Part shown: positions 9,874 through 17,415 of the stretch, piece after piece | Layout of the letters: the number at the start of each line of letters is the position of its first letter | Position numbering within the stretch: position 1 is the first letter of the stretch | From: Mycolicibacterium madagascariense | Lineage (GTDB): Bacteria; Actinomycetota; Actinomycetes; Mycobacteriales; Mycobacteriaceae | Assembly: GCF_010729665.1 (NCBI RefSeq) | Contig: NZ_AP022610.1 | Span: 248,001 to 312,000, forward strand | Direction: 5' to 3' | Length of the DNA stretch: 64,000 nt | Program-made: the position numbers and the translations under genes | Notes under the pieces: model-generated | What the model was told of the DNA's origin: nothing | Seen by the model: only the letters and a program-made list of their open reading frames with translations | The model's database searches: none

Positions 9874-10149
9874 ATGACACTGATCAAGAAGACCCTGTCG
9901 GCCACCGCGGTCGCCGGTGGCCTCGCCGCCGCGTTGCTCGGCCTGGGTTCGGCTGCCGCCTACGCCGACCCGCCGCCGCCGGACATGTCGGTCGGTGACC
10001 CCGTGCCGCCGAACGCTCCGCCGAAGACGGCCGAGTTCTGGGACGGCGAGCCCGTGGTGTGGACCCACATGTGGGGTGGCCGCTGGGGCATCTGGAAGAA
10101 CGACATGTTCCTGACGCTGTCGTCCAACATCAACACCGGCGGCGGTTAG
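9874..10149 (+). CDS. Small secreted protein, unknown function
   Basis: A 91-residue protein whose first 30 residues are a clear Sec signal peptide (LIKKTLSATAVAGGLAAALLGLG...AAAYADP). The mature part of about 60 residues is proline-rich, then aromatic (WDGEPVVWTHMWGGRWGIWKNDMF) and ends in a short Gly tail. I do not recognise a domain. The ATG at 9874 is preferred over an upstream in-frame ATG at 9793 because TGGAG lies eight bases before it and the signal peptide then begins at residue 1. It follows the cutinase by 88 bases and faces the STAS gene, only 24 bases away. Confidence 0.8.
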   Translation: MTLIKKTLSATAVAGGLAAALLGLGSAAAYADPPPPDMSVGDPVPPNAPPKTAEFWDGEPVVWTHMWGGRWGIWKNDMFLTLSSNINTGGG

Positions 10150-10173
10150 CCCTCAGTCGGCCCTCGCGACCCG

Positions 10174-10506
10174 CTAGCCCAGCCCGCTCGAGTCGGCCGC
10201 GGCGGCGTCGCTCAACAGGTACTCGGTCGTGCCGGTGAGGTCGAGCAGACGGTCGAGCTGCGACGGGCGGTTGTCGAGGTGGAACAGCACCTCTTCGGTC
10301 TCGGTCATGTCGTGCATCGCCAGGAGGCCGGACAGGCCCGCCGAATCGCAGAAGTCGAGTTCCGCGCAATCCAGGTGCAGCGCTTGCAGATCGGGCCGCT
10401 CCTGCAGCAGCGTGCGGACCGCGTCGAGCACCGGTCCGATGGTCACGTAGTCGAGGTCCCCCGTGACGTGCAGGGTCGCGGCGTGGGGGTTCGCATCGGT
10501 GGGCAT
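10174..10506 (-). CDS. STAS-domain anti-sigma factor antagonist
   Basis: A 110-residue STAS protein, the anti-anti-sigma component of partner-switching systems. When dephosphorylated it binds and removes an anti-sigma kinase. The strand-helix motif HLDCAELDFCDSAGLSGLL carries the conserved phosphorylatable Ser55 in DSAGL. The preferred start is ATG 10506, with GGAGG five bases upstream. An in-frame ATG at 10524 overlaps the stop of the preceding cobalamin gene in an ATGA, so coupling is possible either way. It is the third gene of the PP2C/B12/STAS operon, and the PP2C phosphatase encoded upstream is the natural enzyme to dephosphorylate it. No RsbW-type kinase or sigma factor is in the window. 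Confidence 0.9.
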   Translation of the reverse strand: MPTDANPHAATLHVTGDLDYVTIGPVLDAVRTLLQERPDLQALHLDCAELDFCDSAGLSGLLAMHDMTETEEVLFHLDNRPSQLDRLLDLTGTTEYLLSDAAAADSSGLG

Positions 10507-10520
10507 GGTGACCTCCAGAT

Positions 10521-11609
10521 TCATGACGGGCACTCGGCGTTGGTGGATAGGAGCGCGGTGCGGGCGGCACGCAGCACGCTCAGGGTGCGCGGAAAGTCCC
10601 TCAGCTGCGCCCCGATGATGTCCAGGGTGGGCAGCAGGGACGCGGCGGGCACGCCCCGCGCGGTGAGGACGTCGGCCGTCCACAGGATGAAGTCGCTGAA
10701 CAGTTCTTCGTCGCCGGTGTAGACGGCGGTTACCAGATAGTCGACGACGTGCGCGACGTCCTCTGCGGTGTGCTGGCGCTGCCGATCGGAGTAGGACTGC
10801 ATCTCGGGTAGGCGAATCGCCAACTCGCGCAACGTCACTCGAACGAGATCGCGTGACATGCCGCTGACCATGGTGTACTCCTGGTCGGCCAGGTGCGGCA
10901 GGTCGTCGATCGCCTGGTGCGTCGCGCAGTGGTGGGTGCGCGAGAATCCGCGGGCCAGCCGGTCTGCCGCGGCCCTGGCGTCGGGCGCCCATCCATCGGC
11001 GCCGAGCAGGCGTGCGTAGCGGCCGTCCCTGCCGAAGGCGGCGCCGCCGGCGATCACCGCGGCGCCGGCGGCCTGACAGGCGGTGATCGCGGCGTGGGCC
11101 ATCGGCAGCCGGGTGGGGATGGAGCACGACAGTGCGACGGCGTCGGGCGCGTGCTGATGCAGGTGCGCGATCAGATGGGGCGTCGGCACCTGGGCTCCCA
11201 GGAAGTCGACCTGCCAGCCTCGCAGCCGCAGCACCTCCGACAGCAGACGCGCGGGCAGGGCATGCCACTCCCCGTCGACGCACGCCACCACGACGCGACC
11301 GGCGTCGGCGGTGCGCGCGGCGGCCGGATGGTGCGCCAGGACGGCGATCACGCGGTCGTTGATGGCGGTGGCGACGTGCTCCTGCGCGACGGTCATCCGG
11401 TTGGCGGCCCACTCCGCACCGACGCGGCGCTGCACGGGGGCGATCACCTCCAGGAGGACGTCCTCGGGAGGGATCCCGCCGTCGAGTGCCGCGAATACCG
11501 TTGCGCCAGCGACATATTCGTCACCATCGACGACCGCACCCCACAGCCGATCGCGCACCACGGCACGATCGGCCGTGTCGACCCCGGCCGCGGCCTCCCC
11601 CTGGCTCAC
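10521..11609 (-). CDS. Cobalamin-binding protein with CarH-type sensor residues
   Basis: A 362-residue soluble protein. Residues about 15-95 form the four-helix B12-cap and about 104-230 the Rossmann-like B12-binding domain. The cap carries Trp67, then nine residues, then Glu77-His78, the same W-x9-EH arrangement as the adenosylcobalamin photoreceptor CarH. The B12 domain has VDGEWHALP with His116 as candidate lower axial ligand (CarH-type GExHxxG). There is no DNA-binding domain at the N-terminus; the C-terminal 130 residues are helical with no domain I recognise. The start is GTG 11609, overlapping the phosphatase stop as GTGA, with GGAGG eight bases upstream. Its place between a PP2C phosphatase and a STAS protein suggests that it modulates partner switching. 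Light sensing is inferred. Confidence 0.85.
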   Translation of the reverse strand: MSQGEAAAGVDTADRAVVRDRLWGAVVDGDEYVAGATVFAALDGGIPPEDVLLEVIAPVQRRVGAEWAANRMTVAQEHVATAINDRVIAVLAHHPAAARTADAGRVVVACVDGEWHALPARLLSEVLRLRGWQVDFLGAQVPTPHLIAHLHQHAPDAVALSCSIPTRLPMAHAAITACQAAGAAVIAGGAAFGRDGRYARLLGADGWAPDARAAADRLARGFSRTHHCATHQAIDDLPHLADQEYTMVSGMSRDLVRVTLRELAIRLPEMQSYSDRQRQHTAEDVAHVVDYLVTAVYTGDEELFSDFILWTADVLTARGVPAASLLPTLDIIGAQLRDFPRTLSVLRAARTALLSTNAECPS

Positions 11610-13261
11610 GCCGTGTACCTCCCGGCGGTGTGACCGTCGACCGCGCTCAGATAGGTGCGCCGCGGCGCGGAGATGGCGACGACGGCCATGTCGTCGTGGG
11701 GTTGGCCGCCGACCCACTGGGTGGCCAGCATCATGATGCGTTCGACGACGGCCTCCGCGGGCATGGCGACGCATTCGGCCATCGCCTCCGTCAGCCCGTC
11801 GTCGCCGAACACGCTCGTGCCCAGGGGGCCACCCCGGGCCTCGGACAGGCCGTCGGTGTAGAGCAGGCACGTCTCCCCGGGCGCGAGCGTCGTCTCGTAG
11901 GTGCGCGCCTTGAACTGCGGCAGCGCACCGACGAGGGTGCCACGGGTGTCGGCCCGTTCGACCCGTCCATCGTGGCGCACGATGATGGGCGCCGGGTGCC
12001 CGGCGCACGTCAGCCGCAGGTGCACCACGCCGTCGCGACGCGCCACCGACGCCAGCACCACCGTGGCGAAGCGGCTGTTGTCCGTGGACAGCAGCGCGCT
12101 GTTGAGCAGCGAGAGCACGTTCTCGTGCCGGTCGGCGAGCGGGGCCAGCGCGTGCAGCGTGTTGCGGATCTTCCCGGTCAGCACCGCCGCTTCCAGACCC
12201 TTGCCGCAGACGTCGCCCAGCACGACGAGCGTCTCGGCCTCGTCGGTCGCCGCGGGGTGGACGTCGTAGAAGTCCCCGCCGACGAGGTGGTGATCCTCAG
12301 AGGCGCGGTAGCCACCGGCCAGTTCGAAGCCGTGCATGCGGTGCAGCTGCGGCGGCAGCAGTTCGCGCATCAGCGTGTGGGTGACCGTTCGCTGATCGGC
12401 GTACAGCCGGGCCGCGGACAGTGCCGCACCGGCGCGTGCCGCGAAGAGCCGGGCGAACAGTTCCTCACCCTCGCTGAACGCCATGTGGGTGGTGCGCCGG
12501 AGGAGGACGAGCGCACCCGCGGGCACGCCGTGTCCCGGCAGCGGCGTGATGACCACCGAACCGACCGAACCGTCGAAGTCCTTGGGCAGCAACCACTCTG
12601 GCAGCGACGCCGGGTCGATCCACCGCGACGGCACCGGCGGGAAGCCGCGCAGCGCCTCACCGAGGCCGGGCACGGTCGCCGGGTCGGCGTCGACGCGACA
12701 CTGCGTCACGGTGTCGCCGGCACCGCCGTACACCACGGGAATCCGTCCACCGGCGACCGGTGCGACGACGACCGCCGCATCGGCGAGGTGGCGCGCCGCC
12801 ATCTGGACGGTGGCCTCCATGCACCGGTCGATGTTCAGCGACGCCATCAGCACCGCGGAGGCCTCGTCGAGGAACGCCGACCGTTCGCGTTCGCGGGCCA
12901 GGGCACGCTGCGCCTCGCGCAGGGGGAGCTCGGTCTGCTCGACGAGCCACCATGCGACGTCCCCGTCGGACAGTGGCGTCGGGCGGGCTTCGAACACCAC
13001 GTCTCCCACGCTGCCCAGTGCCATCGCGTCGGCCCGGCCGTGGGTGGCGGGGGACTCGACGAAGCGCTGGTGCGCCTGCGCCAGCCACGGCGCCAGCGAC
13101 TCTAGGTCCGTGCCGAACTCGACGTCGGCGACGACGTCACGGGTCGCCGCGCTCGCCGTGCGGATGAAGCCCGTCGGATCGACGACGAGCACCGGGTGGG
13201 GAACCGACGTCCAGCCGGCGTCGCGTCGCTGACCAACGTCAACGTCCGTCTCTCGTCCCAT
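11606..13261 (-). CDS. PAS/GAF-domain PP2C (SpoIIE/RsbU-type) serine phosphatase
   Basis: A 551-residue cytosolic sensor phosphatase. Residues about 15-130 look like a PAS domain (PHPVLVVDPTGFIRTASAATR), followed by a linker helix rich in Arg/Glu, a GAF-like region (about 150-310), and a SpoIIE PP2C domain (about 330-535). The PP2C metal-site motifs are VGGDFYDV, LGDVCGKGLEAA, YTDGLSEA and HDDMAVV. The product should dephosphorylate a STAS anti-anti-sigma factor. ATG 13261 is preferred over an upstream in-frame start because GGAGG lies nine bases before it. Its stop overlaps the start of the cobalamin-binding gene (GTGA), so the two are translationally coupled. The promoter must lie in the 190 bases before it. 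Confidence 0.93.
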   Translation of the reverse strand: MGRETDVDVGQRRDAGWTSVPHPVLVVDPTGFIRTASAATRDVVADVEFGTDLESLAPWLAQAHQRFVESPATHGRADAMALGSVGDVVFEARPTPLSDGDVAWWLVEQTELPLREAQRALARERERSAFLDEASAVLMASLNIDRCMEATVQMAARHLADAAVVVAPVAGGRIPVVYGGAGDTVTQCRVDADPATVPGLGEALRGFPPVPSRWIDPASLPEWLLPKDFDGSVGSVVITPLPGHGVPAGALVLLRRTTHMAFSEGEELFARLFAARAGAALSAARLYADQRTVTHTLMRELLPPQLHRMHGFELAGGYRASEDHHLVGGDFYDVHPAATDEAETLVVLGDVCGKGLEAAVLTGKIRNTLHALAPLADRHENVLSLLNSALLSTDNSRFATVVLASVARRDGVVHLRLTCAGHPAPIIVRHDGRVERADTRGTLVGALPQFKARTYETTLAPGETCLLYTDGLSEARGGPLGTSVFGDDGLTEAMAECVAMPAEAVVERIMMLATQWVGGQPHDDMAVVAISAPRRTYLSAVDGHTAGRYTA

Positions 13262-13448
13262 GTCAACAAGCCTCCTCGCGCGGGTCGACTGGCCGTGGCC
13301 AGAACTCCGGGGGAACGCCACGCTCACAGGGGTGCGTCACCACGCAGCGCTTCGACCCGCGGGGTATGACCCGCAAACCACCATCGTAATGCGCGACTCT
13401 GCGCGTTGCTAGCGAAGAGGGGGACGAGGGAGTGTCGAGCCCGCCCGC

Positions 13449-13730
13449 TCAGCTGCCGTTGTGGTGACCGGGGCTCGGCGTCTGGGTCGACGGCGGTGCC
13501 ACCGGCTGCGGCGTGAACAGGTTGCCACCGCCGTTGGGGCTGAGGCTCTTCTCGGTGGGCGAAGGCGTCACGCTGGACGTCGACGAGCTGCTCGGGGTCG
13601 TGCTGGTGGAGGGTGTCGTGCTGGACGGTCCGCCGGATCCGCTGCCGCCACATGCGGTCAGGGCTCCCATCGCGACGACGGCCGCGACGCCGAGCCCGGC
13701 GGCGACGCGTCGGGTGTGCCAACTCTGCAT
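13449..13730 (-). CDS. Small Ser/Thr-Pro-rich lipoprotein, paralogue family member 1
   Basis: A 93-residue predicted lipoprotein. Residues 1-26 are a signal peptide with RR near the start and the lipobox LTAC, so Cys27 would be lipidated. The mature part is low in complexity (Ser, Thr, Pro) and ends with a conserved PTEKSLSPNGGGNLFTPQP segment. The same architecture, often with identical stretches (RRVAAGLGVAAV, TACGGSGS, PTEK, GGN-F-P), is seen at 56412-56690 and 56720-56974, and more distantly at 40753-41181. Function unknown; it is probably a surface-exposed anchor-like protein. It is monocistronic, with a promoter-like box 40 bases upstream (13767-13786) that is shared with the copy at 56974. 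Confidence 0.82.
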   Translation of the reverse strand: MQSWHTRRVAAGLGVAAVVAMGALTACGGSGSGGPSSTTPSTSTTPSSSSTSSVTPSPTEKSLSPNGGGNLFTPQPVAPPSTQTPSPGHHNGS

Positions 13731-13766
13731 GGGGGTTCCATTCTGCGATACGGGATGGTCTCGAGA

Positions 13767-13786
13767 TGAACCGTAGCGTCCAATTC
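13767..13786 (-). promoter_or_regulatory. Candidate promoter box of the lipoprotein gene
   Basis: On the minus strand this reads a TACGGT hexamer (13775-13770) embedded in a segment that, on the plus strand, is TGAACnnTAnCGTCCA. The same box occurs before the paralogue starting at 56974 (57024-57039), where it includes a TAGAGT -10 hexamer. The conservation between two separated copies suggests a functional promoter or operator. Read by eye only. Confidence 0.45.
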
Positions 13787-13860
13787 TGCGGGCAAGCTGA
13801 CGATCGCCTGGACAAGCCTTGCGGCGGCGATGCCGAATGGACCACCAATGACCGCCCTAG

Positions 13861-13884
13861 CCGATGGACTGCTCAGTCCATCGG
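13861..13884. terminator. Stem-loop terminator of the Rieske/dehydrogenase operon
   Basis: A perfect 10-bp inverted repeat (CCGATGGACT and AGTCCATCGG) with a GCTC tetraloop, 18 bases past the stop of the gene ending at 13903. No U-tract follows, as is usual in mycobacteria. Confidence 0.65.
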
Positions 13885-13902
13885 AGCCGACGGGCGCTCA
13901 GG

Positions 13903-14994
13903 TCATCCCGTGGCGAACCGACCGGCGAAACCGCGCAGCGGGACGTCGGCACTCGTGAGCAGACCGGGCGGTGCCGCCACGACCGATGTGATCGCGTTGA
14001 GGGCGGGCAGGCCGGTGACCGTCATGCCGATGGAGGCAAAGCTCTCCGGGTTGGACAGGTCGACGCCCGGCTTGGGGAAGATCATGTGCTTGTTGTAGAT
14101 GCACGGATCACCCTTGATCTGAGTGATGTAGCAGCCCTTGATGTCCCAGCTCGGGTCGGTATGCGGCGTCATCTGCCATTCGAGATGCGTCTCCACCCGC
14201 GGCACGCCGTCGACCATGCCCTGGTACTTGATGTAGTTACCCCCGAGGGACCCCTTGGGCAGGGTGTACCAGCCGAGGTCGACGTCCTTGGTGCATGCGC
14301 CGAGCTCGTAGCTGAACGTCACCTCGTCGAGGTCGACGCCGAAGCAGTCGGCCATCAGCAACACGCTGTCGGCGAAGACCCTGGTGTACTTCTCCAACCG
14401 GCCGGGGATGCTCGGGTCCTCGACCGGCAGTCCGTAGCCCACCTCGATCCACGTGTCCCTGCTGTGATGACACGACACGTCGACCGACTCGATCGTGGTG
14501 ACGTTCTCGATGTCGGCGACGTCGGCCGAACACACCACTCCCAGGATCTGGTTGAGGCCGGGGTTCATCCCGGTGCCGTAGAACGTCGCCCCGCCCTTGG
14601 CCGCGGCGTCGGCCAGCAGTTGCGTGACGGGCCGGCCCGAGGGATGGGGATGGTTCGCGTCGCGGTGCCACCCCGTGATCCAGTCGGCGGTCGTGACGAC
14701 GTCGATCCCGGCCTCCAGGACCCGCACGTACAGATCCTCGTCGGGGAACACGCCGTGGAAGGTCAGGACGTCGGGCTGCGCCGCGATGATCTCCTCGACC
14801 GTGCCCGTCGCGATGACGCCGATCGGTTCGCCACCGATGATTTCGCCGGCGTCGCGGCCGATCTTCTCCGGCGAATAGCAGTGCAGGCCAACGAGTTTCA
14901 GGTCGGTACGGGCACCGATGCGTCGGATCATCTCGCTGCCGACGTTGCCGGTCGCGACCTGGAACACGCGGATCGGGGTGTCGTCACGGGTCAT
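13903..14994 (-). CDS. NAD(P)-dependent dehydrogenase, dihydrodipicolinate-reductase-like fold
   Basis: A 363-residue oxidoreductase with an N-terminal Rossmann domain (VFQVATGNVGSEMIRRIGAR, with a GNVG motif in place of GxxGxxG) of the DapB-N type. The middle holds GTGMNPGLNQIL, typical of the 2,4-diaminopentanoate/amine dehydrogenase-like group of this superfamily, and the C-terminal half carries conserved HHSRDTW and YELGACTKDVD segments. M. tuberculosis has proteins of this type annotated only as hypothetical. Its ATG overlaps the stop of the Rieske gene (ATGA), so both belong to one operon and probably one pathway, perhaps catabolism of a steroid-like or other cyclic compound. True diaminopimelate synthesis is unlikely in this context. 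Confidence 0.8.
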   Translation of the reverse strand: MTRDDTPIRVFQVATGNVGSEMIRRIGARTDLKLVGLHCYSPEKIGRDAGEIIGGEPIGVIATGTVEEIIAAQPDVLTFHGVFPDEDLYVRVLEAGIDVVTTADWITGWHRDANHPHPSGRPVTQLLADAAAKGGATFYGTGMNPGLNQILGVVCSADVADIENVTTIESVDVSCHHSRDTWIEVGYGLPVEDPSIPGRLEKYTRVFADSVLLMADCFGVDLDEVTFSYELGACTKDVDLGWYTLPKGSLGGNYIKYQGMVDGVPRVETHLEWQMTPHTDPSWDIKGCYITQIKGDPCIYNKHMIFPKPGVDLSNPESFASIGMTVTGLPALNAITSVVAAPPGLLTSADVPLRGFAGRFATG

Positions 14995-16034
14995 GGGAGG
15001 TCGGCCCCTCTCGTCGGTGTCACGGCGTGTAGTTCGGCGGCGCTGCCCCCGCGACCGTCGGGATAGAAGTACTTCTTCGCCCACTCGCGAATCGCGGTGA
15101 AGCCCTCGAACTCCGACGCCGACAGGGCGGGGGGATCGGAGTAGCGCTGGTGTGACCAGATGTGGACGTCCTGGCCGAACTGCCGGATGACCTCCTGGGC
15201 GAACTCGCGCGCCTTCGTCTCGGCGCGCGGGCCCTCCCGCCCGGGGGTCCGCCCGATGTACACGGTGAAACGGACGTCGCAGGTGCGGTCGTCGACGGGC
15301 GTGACCGCCGAGATGGTGCGGTTGTCGATCATCCCCGAACTCTTGGTCACCGCGATGCCGAGGCCACCGTTGATGGCCTCCACGCCACTGTCGACGTCCT
15401 CGATCGACTGGTTCTCGTCGCCCTCGAAGGTGATGGTGAAGTCGACGTAGGACACCGGCCCGGCGAAGTCGTGTCGAGTGAAGACGGGGACGATCGGCGT
15501 GCGGTGCACGAACTTGAAGTGCGCGACGTCCACACCGTTCTCCAGCACGTACTGCGGGTGCAGTTCCAGGCCGCGTTCGACGAGCGTCGCGCGGGGCCAG
15601 TAGTCGGCGGCGCTGCTGCCGTCGTCGAAGCTGGCGAAGACGTCGGGGGCGTCGAAGAACGGCTCGCGGCCCGCGGTGTCGTGCCAGAGGTAGATCGCGT
15701 CGTTGCGTTCGACGACGGGGTAGGTGCGCATCCGACGCCCGCGGTTGGGGCGGGGCTCGTACGGGATGCGGACGTTGCGGCCCTCGGCATTCCACTGCCA
15801 CCCGTGGAAGGGGCACTCGATGACCTCGCCCTCGACGTGCCCGCCGAAGCCCAGGTGCGCCCCGAGGTGTTCGCAGTAGGCGTCCATGACGCTCACCCGA
15901 CCCGACTGCGCGCGCCACGCCACCAGCTCCGTGCCGAAGTAGTGCATTCGGTGGACGCTGCCGGCCGCGACCTCGTCGGACCACGCGACCTGGAACCAGC
16001 CCGTCGGCGTCATCGACAGTGGCGGTATGGCCAT
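14991..16034 (-). CDS. Rieske non-heme iron oxygenase, KshA-like
   Basis: A 347-residue oxygenase component. The Rieske [2Fe-2S] site is Cys54-x-His56 and Cys74-x2-His77 (CEHLGAH and CPFHGW). The mononuclear iron site follows in NGVDVAHFKFVH, which matches the Asp/His/His arrangement of ketosteroid-9-alpha-hydroxylase-type oxygenases. It needs a ferredoxin reductase partner, not encoded here. The start is uncertain: ATG 16034 gives MAIPPLSMTPTGWF, and an ATG at 16046 is also in frame; neither has a strong ribosome site. It overlaps the dehydrogenase start by 4 bases, is divergent from a TetR gene, and a palindrome sits in the shared promoter. The substrate is unknown; a steroid-like ring is a guess from the family. 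Confidence 0.88.
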   Translation of the reverse strand: MAIPPLSMTPTGWFQVAWSDEVAAGSVHRMHYFGTELVAWRAQSGRVSVMDAYCEHLGAHLGFGGHVEGEVIECPFHGWQWNAEGRNVRIPYEPRPNRGRRMRTYPVVERNDAIYLWHDTAGREPFFDAPDVFASFDDGSSAADYWPRATLVERGLELHPQYVLENGVDVAHFKFVHRTPIVPVFTRHDFAGPVSYVDFTITFEGDENQSIEDVDSGVEAINGGLGIAVTKSSGMIDNRTISAVTPVDDRTCDVRFTVYIGRTPGREGPRAETKAREFAQEVIRQFGQDVHIWSHQRYSDPPALSASEFEGFTAIREWAKKYFYPDGRGGSAAELHAVTPTRGADLP

Positions 16035-16054
16035 GGGCGAAAGCATAGTGGGTT

Positions 16055-16071
16055 CGTTGAAAATATCAACG
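16055..16071. promoter_or_regulatory. Palindromic operator candidate between Rieske gene and tetR
   Basis: CGTTGA-AAATA-TCAACG is a perfect 6-5-6 inverted repeat located 21 bases before the Rieske start and 34 bases before the tetR start. Its position fits a site bound by the adjacent TetR protein to control both promoters. Confidence 0.6.
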
Positions 16072-16104
16072 ACGTCTCTGTGAAACGGCCGTACCATCGA
16101 CCGC

Positions 16105-16725
16105 GTGACGGAGGTCGGCGCGGCGGCGCAACGCACCAACAGGCGTGGCGACGCGACCCGCGCCAGCATGCTCGAGGCCGCGCTGGCCGCCCTGGCGACC
16201 GGTGATCCCGCCGCGGTGTCGGCCAACCGGATCGCCAAGCTGATCGGGGCGACGTGGGGAGCGGTCAAGTACCAGTTCGGCGACGCGGACGGGTTGTGGG
16301 CCGCGGTGCTGCACCGCACGGCCGAGCGGCGCGCCGACGTGTTCGTCCCCGCCGACCCGAGTGCGCCTCTGCGACAACGGGTTTCCACCGTCATCGACAC
16401 GCTGTACCACGGCCTGACCGCCAGCGACTCCCGGGCGATCGAGAATCTGCGGGCCGCGCTGCCGCACGATCCCGCCGAACTGGAACGCCTCTACCCCAGG
16501 ACGGCCGCGGAACTACAGTCCTGGGGCAGGGGATGGTTGAGCACCTGTCAAGCCGCGTTCGCCGACCTCGACGTCGATCCCGACCGGGTCAACGAGGTCG
16601 CGACGTTCATCCCCGGCGCCATGCGTGGCATCACGTCCGAACGCCAGCTCGGCGCGTTCTACGATCTCGACTTGGCGCGACTCGGTCTGACGAACGCGAT
16701 CGTCGCCTACCTCGAGGGCGGCTGA
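16105..16725 (+). CDS. TetR family transcriptional regulator
   Basis: A 206-residue repressor-type protein. The N-terminal helix-turn-helix spans about residues 14-60 (ATRASMLEAALAAL ... VSANRIAKLIGATWGAVKYQFGD), where WGAVKYQFGD is the recognition-helix end typical of TetR. The C-terminal ligand domain is helical and not assignable. The start is GTG 16105 at 16105-16107. It is divergent from the Rieske/dehydrogenase operon and separated from it by a 70-base promoter region with one clear palindrome, so it probably regulates that operon and itself. Confidence 0.9.
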   Translation: MTEVGAAAQRTNRRGDATRASMLEAALAALATGDPAAVSANRIAKLIGATWGAVKYQFGDADGLWAAVLHRTAERRADVFVPADPSAPLRQRVSTVIDTLYHGLTASDSRAIENLRAALPHDPAELERLYPRTAAELQSWGRGWLSTCQAAFADLDVDPDRVNEVATFIPGAMRGITSERQLGAFYDLDLARLGLTNAIVAYLEGG

Positions 16726-16790
16726 GCGCCGGTGCGTCCCGCGCCCCCGATGCGGGTATGCCCCACGGCACACGACCGAGGGAGCCCTTC

Positions 16791-16940
16791 GTGACCACAC
16801 CCGACCACGTCGAGAACACCGGCGACAACCTGCGCCATGCCGCCGAAGTGCAGGAGCGGGAGCGCGCCGAGCAGACCGAGCCACGGGTGTCACCCGAGGA
16901 GTCCGACGCCGCGCCCCCGCTTCCCGACTTCAACACCTAG
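16791..16940 (+). CDS. Small acidic hydrophilic protein, unknown
   Basis: A 49-residue reading frame beginning at GTG 16791, preceded by GAGGGAG about seven bases upstream. It is rich in Glu, Asp and Pro, has no hydrophobic segment and ends PPLPDFNT. The composition resembles intrinsically disordered small mycobacterial proteins; no domain is recognised. It lies 65 bases after tetR and converges on the next minus-strand gene with 4 bases between. The good ribosome site and codon pattern support it, but its short length leaves some doubt. Confidence 0.55.
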   Translation: MTTPDHVENTGDNLRHAAEVQERERAEQTEPRVSPEESDAAPPLPDFNT

Positions 16941-16944
16941 TCAC

Positions 16945-17415
16945 TCACACGGCGAGCAGACGCTCGAAGAAGTCCCGGTACCGCGTCAGTGCGACGCGCA
17001 GGTCCTCGGTGGACGCCTCCTCGCCGCGGCTCCACTGCTCCTCCAGTCGCGACCGCGCATCGGTGAAGCCCTGGGTGAGCTGACCGAGGACGTCGGACAC
17101 CAGCCCGTCGGCCCGCTGCACGCAGTCGCGGGGATCGTCGACGAAACCGGCTTGCACCGTGTTCCACCGAGCGCGCAGGCCGGCGAGTTCGTCGTCGGCG
17201 AATAGCGAGGCGGACGCGTCCTGTTCGGTCTGGTGCGAAACCCGTTCGCGCCCAACATCTTCGACGTCGGGGCTCTCGTCGTCGAGGCTTCGACCGGCGG
17301 GACTCTCGTGGTGGACGTGATCGTGCTCGTGGTCGAGGTCGGGCTCCGCGCGGTGCTGAGACTTCGGCTCCGCGAGGGTCATGTTGGGTACGGCGTCGGG
17401 GTCGTGGGTGGTCAT
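16945..17415 (-). CDS. Hypothetical protein, C-terminal VQAxFVDDP domain (soluble paralogue)
   Basis: A 156-residue protein. The first 65 residues are polar, with a His/Asp/Glu-rich run (HEHDHVHHE) that could bind metal. Residues about 75-150 form a helical domain with RARWNTVQAGFVDDPRDCVQ. The neighbouring protein encoded at 17412-17996 carries the same domain (RWRGVQAAFVDDPTGALV), so the two are tandem paralogues, one soluble and one membrane-anchored. ATG 17415 overlaps the stop of the upstream gene (ATGA), so translation is coupled. Function unknown. It converges with the small plus-strand gene ending at 16940. Confidence 0.78.
   Translation of the reverse strand: MTTHDPDAVPNMTLAEPKSQHRAEPDLDHEHDHVHHESPAGRSLDDESPDVEDVGRERVSHQTEQDASASLFADDELAGLRARWNTVQAGFVDDPRDCVQRADGLVSDVLGQLTQGFTDARSRLEEQWSRGEEASTEDLRVALTRYRDFFERLLAV

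Noticed and set aside
11486..13105. 539-codon plus-strand frame opposite the PP2C gene
   Set aside because: Antisense shadow; the minus strand carries all PP2C motifs.
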